From: Planctomycetaceae bacterium
Lineage (GTDB): Bacteria; Planctomycetota; Planctomycetia; Pirellulales; Pirellulaceae
DNA length: 64,000 bases
Direction: 5' to 3'
NCBI GenBank assembly: GCA_005778405.1
Contig: SXOA01000060.1
Span: 62,001-126,000 of the forward strand
The notes below the pieces were generated by a model. That model saw only the letters and a list, made by a program, of their open reading frames with translations. It had not been told where the DNA came from and made no database searches. Every line of letters starts with the position of its first letter. Within the stretch, counting starts at the first letter, position 1. Below are positions 16,061 through 24,441 of this stretch, in pieces. The position numbers were made by a program, and so were the translations under genes.

Positions 16061-17061
16061 GGATGAATCCAGGCGGCCACCTGTTTGGCCCAGTAGGTGA
16101 GAATGATGCCGGCACCGGCACGCTGAATCGCCGTCAGCGTCTCCAAGGCAATCGCCCGTTCATCGATCCATCCCTTCTCCGCCGCTGCTTTAACCATGCT
16201 GTACTCGCCGGAGACGTTGTAGGCGGCAATCGGCACGCCGGGGAATCGCTCGTTCACGCGGCGGATGATGTCGAGGTACGCGAGGGCCGGTTTGACCATG
16301 ATGATGTCGGCCCCTTCCGCCAGGTCGAGCTCCACTTCGCGCAGAGCCTGATCCGCGCCGGCGGCTGGGTCCATTTGATAGGCCCGGCGGTCTCCGAATT
16401 GCGGCGTGCTCTCCGCTGCTTCGCGGAAGGGACCGTAGAAGGCGCTCGAATACTTCGCGGCATAACTCATGATCGGCAAATGCTCAAAGCCCCGGCCATC
16501 GAGGGAATTGCGAATCGCCCCGACCATTCCGTCCATCATGCCGCTGGGGGCCACCATGTCCGCGCCGGCCTGGGCGTGGCTGAGAGCCTGCTTGCCGAGC
16601 AGTTCCAAAGTGGCGTCGTTATTCACATCCGGCCGTCCGGTGTGGTCATCCACCACGCCACAATGCCCGTGGCTGGTGTACTCGCAGAAACAGACATCGG
16701 TGATCACCAGCAGGTCCGGCGCGGCATCTTTGGCCGCCTTCACCGCTTGCTGCACGATGCCGCTCTCGCAATACGAATCCTTGCCGAGCGGGTCTTTCTC
16801 CGCCGGAATGCCAAACAGAATCACGCCGCCAAGGCCCAGCTTCTGGGCTTCTTTTGCTTCTTCCCCAATCAAGTCCACCGAAAGCTGGCAGTGCGGCGGC
16901 ATCGAGCCAATCGGCTGGCGGACGTTCTTTCCCGCTCGGGCAAAGAGGGGCAAAACGAGACTCTTCGTCGAAAGCCGCGTCTCGCGGACCAGCTCGCGGA
17001 CAGCGGGGTTATAACGGAGGCGGCGGAGCCGGGTCGTGGGGAAGGAGGCAGAGGTGCTCAT
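16057..17061 (-). CDS. hemB: Delta-aminolevulinic acid dehydratase
   Basis: This is porphobilinogen synthase, 334 residues, the usual length. It condenses two 5-aminolevulinate molecules to porphobilinogen in cytoplasmic tetrapyrrole synthesis. The active-site lysines are K203 (SYAAKYSSAFYGPFR) and K257 (MVKPALAYLD). The zinc-type cysteine cluster is intact (C124, C126, C134 in CFCEYTSHGHC), which indicates a Zn-dependent enzyme. AAGGAA just upstream supports the ATG at 17061. A start 21 codons earlier would add atypical residues. It is the first gene of a pair with the ketoacyl synthase III-like gene. Other heme genes are not in the window. Confidence 0.97.
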   Translation of the reverse strand: MSTSASFPTTRLRRLRYNPAVRELVRETRLSTKSLVLPLFARAGKNVRQPIGSMPPHCQLSVDLIGEEAKEAQKLGLGGVILFGIPAEKDPLGKDSYCESGIVQQAVKAAKDAAPDLLVITDVCFCEYTSHGHCGVVDDHTGRPDVNNDATLELLGKQALSHAQAGADMVAPSGMMDGMVGAIRNSLDGRGFEHLPIMSYAAKYSSAFYGPFREAAESTPQFGDRRAYQMDPAAGADQALREVELDLAEGADIIMVKPALAYLDIIRRVNERFPGVPIAAYNVSGEYSMVKAAAEKGWIDERAIALETLTAIQRAGAGIILTYWAKQVAAWIHP

Positions 17062-17161
17062 ATTTCCTTTATAGTCCAGTTGGCGGTGATTGGGACATAT
17101 CGTTCGCTGAGACGCCGCATACAAGTACTACTCTTCCCCGCGTGGACGCGGGGGCTAAGCT

Positions 17162-18712
17162 ATGGCCATGCGAATCGCACTCGGACAAATCTGGCAGGAA
17201 ACGAACACCTTCAATCCCATCCGCACCACGCGGCTGGATTTCGAGGCATTTGGAGTCTCCCGCGGCGACGAAATGCTGCGGCAGATGGCCACCACCAATG
17301 AGCTGGGTGGCTTCCTCCAGTCGCTGCGGAAGTGGCCGGAAAATCCGGAACTGGTCGGCCTCTGCCGGCTGCCGGCGTGGCCCGCGGGAACGGCAACGGC
17401 GGAGACATTTGAATGGATCAAGGAAGAAGTGTTGTCCGGACTGAAGAAAGTGTTGCCGGTGGATGCCGTGCTGCTTGCTCTTCATGGCTCGATGGCAGCC
17501 GACCTGCACCCCGATGTCGAGGGTGAAATCCTGGAAGCGGTTCGGCAAGTCATTGGTCCAAAAATTCCGCTCGTCAGCACGCTCGATTTGCACGCCAATA
17601 TCACCCCCCGCATGGTCGCCGCGGCAGATGCCATGGTTCTCTATCACTCCATCCCGCATGTGGACATCTACGAGACGGGCATTCGCGGAGCGGCGGTGCT
17701 GCGGCGAATTCTTGTGGATGGCGCTAAGCCAACAACGGCGTTCGTCAAAGTGCCGGCGTCATTCCCTGCGGAGAAGGCCAATTCTGAGTTGGCGACTGGC
17801 ATGAGCGCCGAGTTCAAGCGAAAGGTGCAAGCCTGGGAAGCTCGCCCAGAAGTTCTCTCCGCCGGACTGGCCACCGTGCAGCCCTGGCTCGACATTCCGG
17901 AATTCGGTTCGTCGGTGATGATCACAACAAACGACAATCCGGCGCTCGCGGAGTCGCTGTGCAAAGAGCTTGCCAGTGAACTCTGGGCGCGTAGGAAAGA
18001 ATATCTGCCGGAGCTATTCACCGCCGAGGAAGGAGTGCAAAAGGCGCTCGCGCATCCTGACGGACTGACCGTGCTCAGCGATGCCGCCGATGCCACGACC
18101 AGCGGAGCACCAGGTGACAGCGTCTGGATTCTCCGCGAGCTGGTCAAGCACGATTGGCCAAGGCCGGTGCTGCTCACCGTCGTCTCGCCCGAGGTGGTTC
18201 AGAAGGTGGAAGCACTCGGAGCGGGCGCGGAAGATGTTTTTTCCCTGGGTGGTGTGCGGGACAATCGTTTTGGGACGCGGATTGACTTCTCCGCAAAAGT
18301 CGAGCGTCTCTTCGACGCCCAGTTCACGCTGTCTGGGCACATTGGCAAGAATCTCCCGATTAACATGGGCCGCTGCGCGGTACTGCGGCAGAAAAACGTC
18401 GTCGTGGTGGTCACGTCGCGCAGCGGGCCGCACTTTGCTCCCGAGCTCTTTCAAGCGTCGGGCTATGACCCGTTTGAGGCGTCGGTCCTCATCGCCAAAA
18501 GTCCCTGCGGGTTTCGGGCGGCCTATGCGGCGCGGGCGGCGCAGATTTTCAGCATTCGGGCCCCCGGCTGTGCGCCAAGCGACTTTTGGAACTACGAGTA
18601 CACGAGCATTCCCAGGCCGCTCTGGCCGTGGGACGAAATCCCCAACTGGCAGCCGCAGCCACAGATTTACCGCGCCCCCAGCACGGCGAACAATTCGGCG
18701 AATAATCGGTAG
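17162..18712 (+). CDS. M81 family metallopeptidase (MlrC-like)
   Basis: This 516-residue protein is of the MlrC (microcystinase C) family. The N-terminal domain carries the zinc triad D142, H144 (TLDLHAN) and H166 (YHSIPHVDIYETG), with the same 2 and 22 residue spacing as D167/H169/H191 of MlrC (recalled). The C-terminal domain contains SDAADATTSGAPGDS. No signal peptide is seen, so it is cytoplasmic. The family hydrolyses peptide or amide bonds in small, often modified substrates. The actual substrate here is not microcystin in any demonstrable way. It diverges from hemB and shares a short intergenic region with it. A second, diverged copy lies at 37102-38595. Confidence 0.88.
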   Translation: MAMRIALGQIWQETNTFNPIRTTRLDFEAFGVSRGDEMLRQMATTNELGGFLQSLRKWPENPELVGLCRLPAWPAGTATAETFEWIKEEVLSGLKKVLPVDAVLLALHGSMAADLHPDVEGEILEAVRQVIGPKIPLVSTLDLHANITPRMVAAADAMVLYHSIPHVDIYETGIRGAAVLRRILVDGAKPTTAFVKVPASFPAEKANSELATGMSAEFKRKVQAWEARPEVLSAGLATVQPWLDIPEFGSSVMITTNDNPALAESLCKELASELWARRKEYLPELFTAEEGVQKALAHPDGLTVLSDAADATTSGAPGDSVWILRELVKHDWPRPVLLTVVSPEVVQKVEALGAGAEDVFSLGGVRDNRFGTRIDFSAKVERLFDAQFTLSGHIGKNLPINMGRCAVLRQKNVVVVVTSRSGPHFAPELFQASGYDPFEASVLIAKSPCGFRAAYAARAAQIFSIRAPGCAPSDFWNYEYTSIPRPLWPWDEIPNWQPQPQIYRAPSTANNSANNR

Positions 18713-18753
18713 CCGGCGACGAACAGTCAGCGGGCTTTGCCAGGAGGAATGGA

Positions 18754-19029
18754 ATGTTCGCGTGGTTCTTTTGGACTGGGGTAGTGGTGCTCGCAGTGGC
18801 CGGAATCTACGGGCTGCATCTTCTCTGCCTGTACCTGGAAGATCGCGGCTACATGTATTACCTGCGGACGAAACCGCAAGGAAGTGCCGCCCCGGCAATG
18901 CTCGATCTGCGGGAGATTTTCCAGCCGAGCGTTCGCCATGTGATCGAAGTCCAGGACGACAAGCTGGTGAAGCACGATGCGGCAAGTGATGACGCTGAAC
19001 CAGGCCGATCGGGCACTGATCTCCCCTGA
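18754..19029 (+). CDS. Small single-span membrane protein
   Basis: This 91-residue protein has one N-terminal hydrophobic helix (about residues 3-28, WFFWTGVVVLAVAGIYGLHL) and a hydrophilic C-terminus containing RGYMYYLRTKPQG. AGGAGG about seven bases before the ATG is a strong ribosome binding site. It lies 41 bases after the M81 gene and may be co-transcribed with it. No family is recognised. Confidence 0.7.
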   Translation: MFAWFFWTGVVVLAVAGIYGLHLLCLYLEDRGYMYYLRTKPQGSAAPAMLDLREIFQPSVRHVIEVQDDKLVKHDAASDDAEPGRSGTDLP

Positions 19030-19140
19030 CACGACCGCATTCTGTCATCGACCTGGAATGGTTCGGTCTCGGCGCGACATTTGTCGATTTGCCAACTCTT
19101 GACGAAGGGCGATTCCCGTCTCTCCGTCTCTCCATCTTCC

Positions 19141-19845
19141 CTACCGCCACGGCTCATAGCTTGCTTGCCGCACGGCGCTGTTTCCGCCGGGCATTCGTCC
19201 CGAACCGACCTTGGTGCTGTGGGGCGTGTCGGCCTTGTGAATTGGCTTGCCGGGGGTTGGCTTGGGAGTGGGTGCCGGATCCCAGTTTTGGTCGAGCACG
19301 CGGCGCGGGGCTGCATTGCCGTGAATCACATGTCCCTCATGGCCGTCTACAAAGACTTCGTCGCCGCAGCAAGAGTCGCACCCCGCCCCGCCGCAGAGCC
19401 GGCAACCAAGAAGCGGAAGTCCGCAACTGTCGCCGCATTCGCCAGGGCATTGACGATAGCCATGGAAGAGTCGCGCGATACGTTCCAGGCACCTGGGCTT
19501 GCAGCAATCGCCGCCGCTGCCGGTGAAGCCGCCGCACTGGTCACACGGATCGCAGCAGTCTGGGGGATCGCTAATCCACTCACCCCAATAAATGTCGCCG
19601 CAACCTTTGCAGCCGGTGGCCTGGTTGTAGAGCCAGCCCTTGATGCCGCCGCCACAGCCCACGGTCGGGCAGCAGGTTCCACATTCATAGACATTGCTGT
19701 CCGCCATCCGCTGTTCATAAGGCCGGCAGAAGAGCGAACCCTTTCCTCCGCCCGGTCCACAGCCGCTGCCGCACATATCCGGGCAACAGCAGCCGCCGGC
19801 CAGAAGCGCGGAAGCGCCCACCAAGAGTACCCACCGGGAAATCAT
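19141..19845 (-). CDS. Cysteine-rich exported protein
   Basis: This 234-residue protein starts with a signal peptide (SRWVLLVGASALLAGG) directly followed by CCC, close to a lipobox, so it is probably a lipoprotein or a secreted protein. I count 27 cysteines, all in roughly the first 165 residues. They occur mostly as CC, CxxC and CxxxC (for example DCCDPCDQCGG and CGGAGCDSCC). The C-terminal 70 residues have none and are Pro-rich. Such spacing suggests metal binding or dense disulfides in a surface protein. Cys-rich exported proteins of this kind are common in planctomycetes. The function is unknown. Confidence 0.8.
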   Translation of the reverse strand: MISRWVLLVGASALLAGGCCCPDMCGSGCGPGGGKGSLFCRPYEQRMADSNVYECGTCCPTVGCGGGIKGWLYNQATGCKGCGDIYWGEWISDPPDCCDPCDQCGGFTGSGGDCCKPRCLERIARLFHGYRQCPGECGDSCGLPLLGCRLCGGAGCDSCCGDEVFVDGHEGHVIHGNAAPRRVLDQNWDPAPTPKPTPGKPIHKADTPHSTKVGSGRMPGGNSAVRQASYEPWR

Positions 19846-19978
19846 CGCGAAGTCCTTTGAAGTGGCGACCAGTCCGACTTAGTGCTGTCATCAGGGGACG
19901 ACATGCCTTGCGGATTATCGGACGTCAAACTCCGCCAAATCGAGAAAATCGCTACAATCGGCACATTTTGCCAGACTT

Positions 19979-20332
19979 CTACGACGCTGCTGCCACGCTT
20001 CCAGTCCAGGACGGCGAACTGTTGGCAGCCGGGTGGCCAATGCTCATGGCATAGATAGGCCGCCGCTCGGACTCACCTGCGGAGGGGGTGGAGTGGCGAG
20101 TTAACCGGGAGCTTTCGCTCAAATCTTTGTTGCAGCGCGGGCAGATTTTCGTTCCGCTGACCCCGGGAATGCCGCGGCGGTGGGCATCACAAAACCAGCA
20201 GTAGTATACGTTTCCGTCAAACATGGTTCGCAATTGAAATCGGGGGGTGCTGAGGCTAGAGACCTCATTATCGGCAGAGAGAGCATTTTCGTTCATGGGA
20301 AAGGTCGTAAGCAAATGCTGGTCAACCTTCAA
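19979..20332 (-). CDS. Small zinc-ribbon-like hypothetical protein
   Basis: This possible 117-residue protein has two Cys pairs, CWFC and CPRC, separated by about 20 residues in a pattern typical of a treble-clef or zinc ribbon. The true start may be internal, at the Met before FDGNVYYCWFC, giving about 82 residues. No clear ribosome binding site decides between them. The tail is low in complexity. The nearest gene on the same strand is the Cys-rich exported protein (19141-19845). The function is unknown, and a chance open frame is not excluded. Confidence 0.45.
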   Translation of the reverse strand: MKVDQHLLTTFPMNENALSADNEVSSLSTPRFQLRTMFDGNVYYCWFCDAHRRGIPGVSGTKICPRCNKDLSESSRLTRHSTPSAGESERRPIYAMSIGHPAANSSPSWTGSVAAAS

Positions 20333-20488
20333 ATGGCAGCACGATCCGTACAGCCGTCAGAGTCACCGGCAGTGGTACGATTTTTCTTGAAGCCGCAGCC
20401 GGAAAACTTTACCCAGCTTGAAGCGCGGCTCGAATAGGTTCAAAGACAATAGCGCCGTCGCGCCCCTGTGTGACACGTTGAGGCATCC

Positions 20489-20716
20489 ATGAGCACCTTT
20501 TCCCCTTCGCTTTCTGACCGGGTCGATAATGCCCTGGTCACCAACCCCTATCTCACGGGCCGCACCCTCCGTTTCGAAACCGACGGCGGCCGCATCATTC
20601 TCCGGGGCCGGGTCGGCACCTGGTATCAAAAGCAGATGGCCCAGGAGCTGATCCGCCGCGTGGAAGGGGTCGAAATCATCGACAATTGCCTGGAAGTCGT
20701 TGGCTCCGCGGTCTAA
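20489..20716 (+). CDS. BON domain protein
   Basis: This 75-residue protein consists of a single BON domain (RVDNALVTNPYLTGRTLRF, then IILRGRVGTWYQKQMA and RRVEGVEIIDN). BON domains bind phospholipids or solutes and are found in OsmY-like proteins. There is no signal peptide, so this copy is probably cytoplasmic or peripheral. GAGG before the ATG supports the start. The length fits one BON repeat. Confidence 0.85.
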   Translation: MSTFSPSLSDRVDNALVTNPYLTGRTLRFETDGGRIILRGRVGTWYQKQMAQELIRRVEGVEIIDNCLEVVGSAV

Positions 20717-20876
20717 ATCTTGGAGTCCACTGCTGCGTCCTAGCCCATTCCGTCAAAAACGATGGTAGGGTCTGCGTCGTCTATTCCCTGCCTCTTCCCC
20801 GGTGCTAGATTGGTAGGGGGAATAGCTGGTCGTTTCTGGGCTATTGCCACGCTTTTGCCGCTTTGAGGGTTTCACC

Positions 20877-23006
20877 ATGTCGTCTCGCATCCTGTCCGCA
20901 AAGGTTTTGACTGTCGGCCTAGTCGTGGCAACAGCCGGATTCGGGCCCTTGGCAATAGGTCAGGAGAAGGAAAAATCGACCGATATCCCCGTCAAGCGGG
21001 TCGTGATGTTCAGCTCGGGGGTCGCGTTCTTTGAACATTCCGGCCAGGTCGAAGGGGATGCCCAAGTCGATCTCAAATTCAACGTCAAGGACATCAACGA
21101 CCTGCTCAAGAGCATGGTTCTGCAGGACAACAGTGGCGGCAAGATTTCCACCGTCTCTTACGGCAGCAAGGACCCAATCACCCGCACGCTGGCAACATTC
21201 TCGATCGACCTGACGACCAATCCCACGCTGGCCGACCTGCTTCGCCAAATTCGCGGCGAGCAAATTGAAATGGATGCCCCCACCAAAATCGTCGGCACCA
21301 TTCTGGGAGTGGAGACGCGGCGCATTCCGCAGGGGAAGGACCAGGTGCTGGAAGTTTCGTATCTGAACCTGCTCACCGAAGAAGGGCTGCGAAGTGTTTC
21401 GCTCGACAACGTCGGCCGGATCAAGCTCGCCAATCCCAAGCTAGATGAGGAGTTGCGGAAGGCCTTGATGGTTCTAGCCACGGGCAAATCGCAAGATAAA
21501 AAAGCGGTTTCCCTCAGCTTCCTCGGCGCGGGAAAACGGGACGTGAAAGTTGGCTATATTCAGGAAGCACCCATTTGGAAGACCAGCTATCGCCTCGTGC
21601 TCGATGATGAGAAGCCGCCGTTTTTGCAAGGCTGGGCGATTGTCGAGAACACGACTGAATCCGACTGGAACGACGTCAGCCTGACGCTCGTCAGCGGCCG
21701 GCCGATTTCTTTCGTGATGGACCTCTATGAGCCGCTCTACCTGGCGCGACCCGAAGTAAAGCCGGAGCTTTATGCTTCGCTCCGCCCGCGGACCTATGAC
21801 CAGGATCTGGCGGCCCGTGACGGCGAATTCCGGGCAGTCCGCGAAGTGCTGGAAAAGGCCAAGAGCGAACAAGCCGATGCCAACGGGCTCCGCCGCTTGG
21901 GCGCAGCGCCCGCGGCACCACCCGCACCTGGATTGGCGGGAGGCGGCTTTGGAGGCCGAGGTGGCGGCGGTTTTCTCAAGGACGCCAAGGAAGATTCCAG
22001 TCGCATGAACTTGCAACAAGGAGGCCAGTCGCTGGCTCAGGCTGGCGATGTGGGCGAGATGTTCCGCTATCAAATCGCCTCGCCGGTGAAGCTGGAGCGG
22101 AGCAAGTCCGCCATGCTTCCCATCGTGAACGAGTCGGTCAGCGGGGACAAAGTTTCCATCTACAACGAAGGAACCCACGCCAAACACCCGCTCAACGGCC
22201 TACGCCTCAAGAACTCTACCGACCTGCATTTGATGCAGGGGCCCATGACCGTTTTTGATGACGGCGCTTATGCCGGCGATGCCCAGATTCAGGACTTGCA
22301 ACCCGGCACCGAGCGGCTCATCAGTTACGCCATGGATCTCGATACCGAAGTCGCCCCGGCTAATAAAAATGAGCCGCAGATCCTGACCAGCTTGGAGTTG
22401 ATCAAGGGAACGATGCAGACGAGCTACAAATACGCACGCAGCCGGTCGTTCACGATTAAGAACTCTGGCAAGAAGGCCAAGAAAGTTTTGATTGAACATC
22501 CCCTGGAAACTCAGTGGACGCTGATTGCTCCCAAAGACCCGAATGAGAAGACCCGCAACATGTACCGCTTTCTCGTGAACGCCGAACCGGGCAAGCCGGC
22601 GACACTCGACATCAAGGAAGAGCAGGTGATCACGCAGCGGCTGGTAATCACGAATATCGACGACAACACGATCATTCAGTACATCAATGCTCCCGCCGTC
22701 AGCGAGGCCGTGAAGAAGGCTCTGGGCGAAGTCATTAAACGCAAGCAGACCATTAACGCGGTTGTCGTGAAGCGTCAAGAACTGGAGCGGCAGATTGGCG
22801 TCATTGATGTCGAGCAGAAACGGATCCGCGACAACATGGCCCAACTTCCGAAAGAGTCCGACCTCTTCCGCCGTTACGTAACCAAATTCACCGCCCAGGA
22901 GGATCAGGTCGATGGTCTGCGGGGCCAGGTCACCGCTTCACTAGAAGAAGAGCAGAAACTCCGCAAAGGGCTGGATGAATATTTGATTGGGCTGGAGTTG
23001 AAGTAG
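20877..23006 (+). CDS. Exported DUF4139-like protein
   Basis: This 709-residue protein has a signal peptide (about residues 1-28, ILSAKVLTVGLVVATAGF). The N-terminal region, with VKRVVMFSSGVAFFEHSGQV, resembles the DUF4140/DUF4139 mucoidy-inhibitor-like family. A Gly/Ala-rich linker lies at about 350-375 (GGGFGGRGGGG). The later part is rich in beta strands, and a coiled coil lies at the C-terminus (KRQELERQIGVIDVEQKRI). The start at 20877 is chosen for the signal peptide and GAGGG upstream. It probably acts in the periplasm or cell envelope. The biochemical role is unknown. Confidence 0.72.
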   Translation: MSSRILSAKVLTVGLVVATAGFGPLAIGQEKEKSTDIPVKRVVMFSSGVAFFEHSGQVEGDAQVDLKFNVKDINDLLKSMVLQDNSGGKISTVSYGSKDPITRTLATFSIDLTTNPTLADLLRQIRGEQIEMDAPTKIVGTILGVETRRIPQGKDQVLEVSYLNLLTEEGLRSVSLDNVGRIKLANPKLDEELRKALMVLATGKSQDKKAVSLSFLGAGKRDVKVGYIQEAPIWKTSYRLVLDDEKPPFLQGWAIVENTTESDWNDVSLTLVSGRPISFVMDLYEPLYLARPEVKPELYASLRPRTYDQDLAARDGEFRAVREVLEKAKSEQADANGLRRLGAAPAAPPAPGLAGGGFGGRGGGGFLKDAKEDSSRMNLQQGGQSLAQAGDVGEMFRYQIASPVKLERSKSAMLPIVNESVSGDKVSIYNEGTHAKHPLNGLRLKNSTDLHLMQGPMTVFDDGAYAGDAQIQDLQPGTERLISYAMDLDTEVAPANKNEPQILTSLELIKGTMQTSYKYARSRSFTIKNSGKKAKKVLIEHPLETQWTLIAPKDPNEKTRNMYRFLVNAEPGKPATLDIKEEQVITQRLVITNIDDNTIIQYINAPAVSEAVKKALGEVIKRKQTINAVVVKRQELERQIGVIDVEQKRIRDNMAQLPKESDLFRRYVTKFTAQEDQVDGLRGQVTASLEEEQKLRKGLDEYLIGLELK

Positions 23007-23348
23007 GCGAGGAAGTGCGGATTCGGGGTTTGGGAAAGCCATGCACATCGCCATAACTGCTTGCTTGGTAATGAATTGCGCCAAGATGTATTTGGATCCG
23101 GTTCGGTCGAGATTCCCCGTTCTTCCCCGAGTCTCGAGCCCCCAGCCCCGAGTCGCGGCCTTATTTCCCCAAGAATCTGCTTGGATTTTCCGCTCGGGTC
23201 GATTATCCTACTAGCTGATTTCTTCCCTTGGTCAAACAAGAGGCAGGAAGAAGTCGCGGTCACTGTCTCGGCAAAGCACGGCGCTGTTGCGCCCCACGCT
23301 AGCTGCGGCAACGAAGGGGACATTGAAGAGCACGCTGGAGGTTTGCAC
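23007..23348. other. Intergenic region without recognised feature
   Basis: This 342-base gap between two exported-protein genes on the same strand continues in an open frame into the next gene, but the peptide lacks any recognisable family and precedes a signal peptide. There is a C-rich, direct-repeat-like patch near 23110-23160 (CCCCGAGTC twice). I find no RNA gene or clear terminator. Confidence 0.4.
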
Positions 23349-24212
23349 ATGAAAGTTATGTTCGCGCATCACTGGGTTTTGGTTCTGGCGGCTGCGGTTT
23401 TGACCGCGGTTCCGCTCTCCCTCTCCGCTGCAAAGCCGGAGGCCGTGGAGAAGCAACCTCCCGCTGAGACCGTGGAGTTTTTCACGGCGATGAAAGCCGG
23501 AGACATTGAAGTCAAATTGATCATGAAGGACTCCACCGCGGGGACCGTCTCGATCAAGAACAACACCAAGAAGCCGCTGACAATCAAGCTTCCTGATGCG
23601 TTCGCAACTGTTCCCGTAGCGGCGCAATTCGGTGGCGCTGGCGGCGGCGGTGGCCGACGTGGCGGCGGCGGTGGCATGGGTGGTGGTGGAATGGGTGGTG
23701 GCGGAATGGGTGGTGGTAATCAAGGTGGTGGCGGCGGCATGGGTGGCGGGATGGGTGGCGGCATGGGTGGCATGGGCGGCGGCATGGGTGGTATGGGTGG
23801 CGGTGGTGGTGGCCTATTCAACGTGGCTCCCGAAAAGGCCGGCAAGCTGAAAGTTATCAATGTCTGCCTCGAACATGGCAAGAAGGATCCCAGCCCCCGC
23901 GTGGCTTATGAAATCATTCCGATTGCGTCCTTTAACAAGGATCCCAACGTCATCGAGATGGTCAAGATGCTCGCTCGCGGCGAAATCGATCAGCACTCCG
24001 CGCAAGCAGCCGCCTGGCACCTGGCCAACGGTTTGACCTGGGAAGAGCTGGCGAATAAAGTCGGCGTCAAGCACCTCAACGGCACCAAGGAGCCTTACTT
24101 CACTCAGGAGCAGCTTGTCATCGCGCACAAGATTGCCGGTGAAGCCGTTCGCCGGGCCGAAGAGAACAAAAGCAAGTCGCCGGTGAAGGAACCCTCCCGC
24201 AGCCAGCAATAA
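23349..24212 (+). CDS. Gly/Met-rich exported protein
   Basis: This 287-residue protein has a signal peptide (VLVLAAAVLTAVPLSLSAA), then a beta-rich domain (EVKLIMKDSTAGTVSIKNN). A Gly/Met low-complexity tract of about 60 residues follows (repeats of GGGMGGG and GGMGGGM, about residues 97-156). The C-terminal domain has MLARGEIDQHSAQAAAWHLA and LTWEELANKVGVKHL. The start at 23349 follows GGAGG and begins the signal peptide. The C-terminal part is conserved among planctomycete exported proteins as I recall. A role in the envelope is likely, but the function is unknown. A strong terminator follows. Confidence 0.8.
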   Translation: MKVMFAHHWVLVLAAAVLTAVPLSLSAAKPEAVEKQPPAETVEFFTAMKAGDIEVKLIMKDSTAGTVSIKNNTKKPLTIKLPDAFATVPVAAQFGGAGGGGGRRGGGGGMGGGGMGGGGMGGGNQGGGGGMGGGMGGGMGGMGGGMGGMGGGGGGLFNVAPEKAGKLKVINVCLEHGKKDPSPRVAYEIIPIASFNKDPNVIEMVKMLARGEIDQHSAQAAAWHLANGLTWEELANKVGVKHLNGTKEPYFTQEQLVIAHKIAGEAVRRAEENKSKSPVKEPSRSQQ

Positions 24213-24242
24213 TTTCTGCCCGACTTGGCTTGCGAAACATTC

Positions 24243-24270
24243 AGGCGTCCCTTTGCGGGGACGCCTTTTT
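24243..24270 (+). terminator. Rho-independent terminator
   Basis: AGGCGTCCC (24243-24251) pairs perfectly with GGGACGCCT (24258-24266) around TTTGCG, followed by a T-run to 24270. It lies 30 bases after the stop of the Gly/Met-rich protein and ends its transcript. Confidence 0.9.
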
Positions 24271-24352
24271 GATGCGCCGACCGATATTCCTCAGGCAAAT
24301 CCCGGCTGCATTTCGATACCAATCGCGATATGATTGGGGATGGGGGAATGGG

Positions 24353-24439
24353 TCCGCAGATTTCGCGGATTTACGCAGATGAAATCTCAATCGAATCTTG
24401 ATTTGAAAAGCAATCTGCGTCATCCGCGAAATCTGCGGA
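24353..24439. repeat. Inverted repeat with triple sub-repeat arms (copy 1)
   Basis: The arm at 24353-24380 (28 nt) and its inverted partner at 24413-24439 (27 nt) are nearly perfect, with a 32-nt spacer. The right arm reads as three 9-mers: ATCTGCGTC, ATCCGCGAA, ATCTGCGGA. The element lies just upstream of the thioredoxin-NHL gene and extends an open frame into that gene. This arm sequence is a widespread bacterial interspersed repeat in my recollection. Confidence 0.85.
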
Positions 24440-24441
24440 CG

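Noticed and set aside
16063-17301. Plus-strand open frame of 412 codons over hemB
   Set aside because: hemB on the other strand is complete, with active-site residues. The antisense peptide has no family resemblance.
23061-23348. N-terminal extension of the Gly/Met-rich protein
   Set aside because: The signal peptide and ribosome binding site point to the start at 23349, and the upstream peptide is not conserved-looking.
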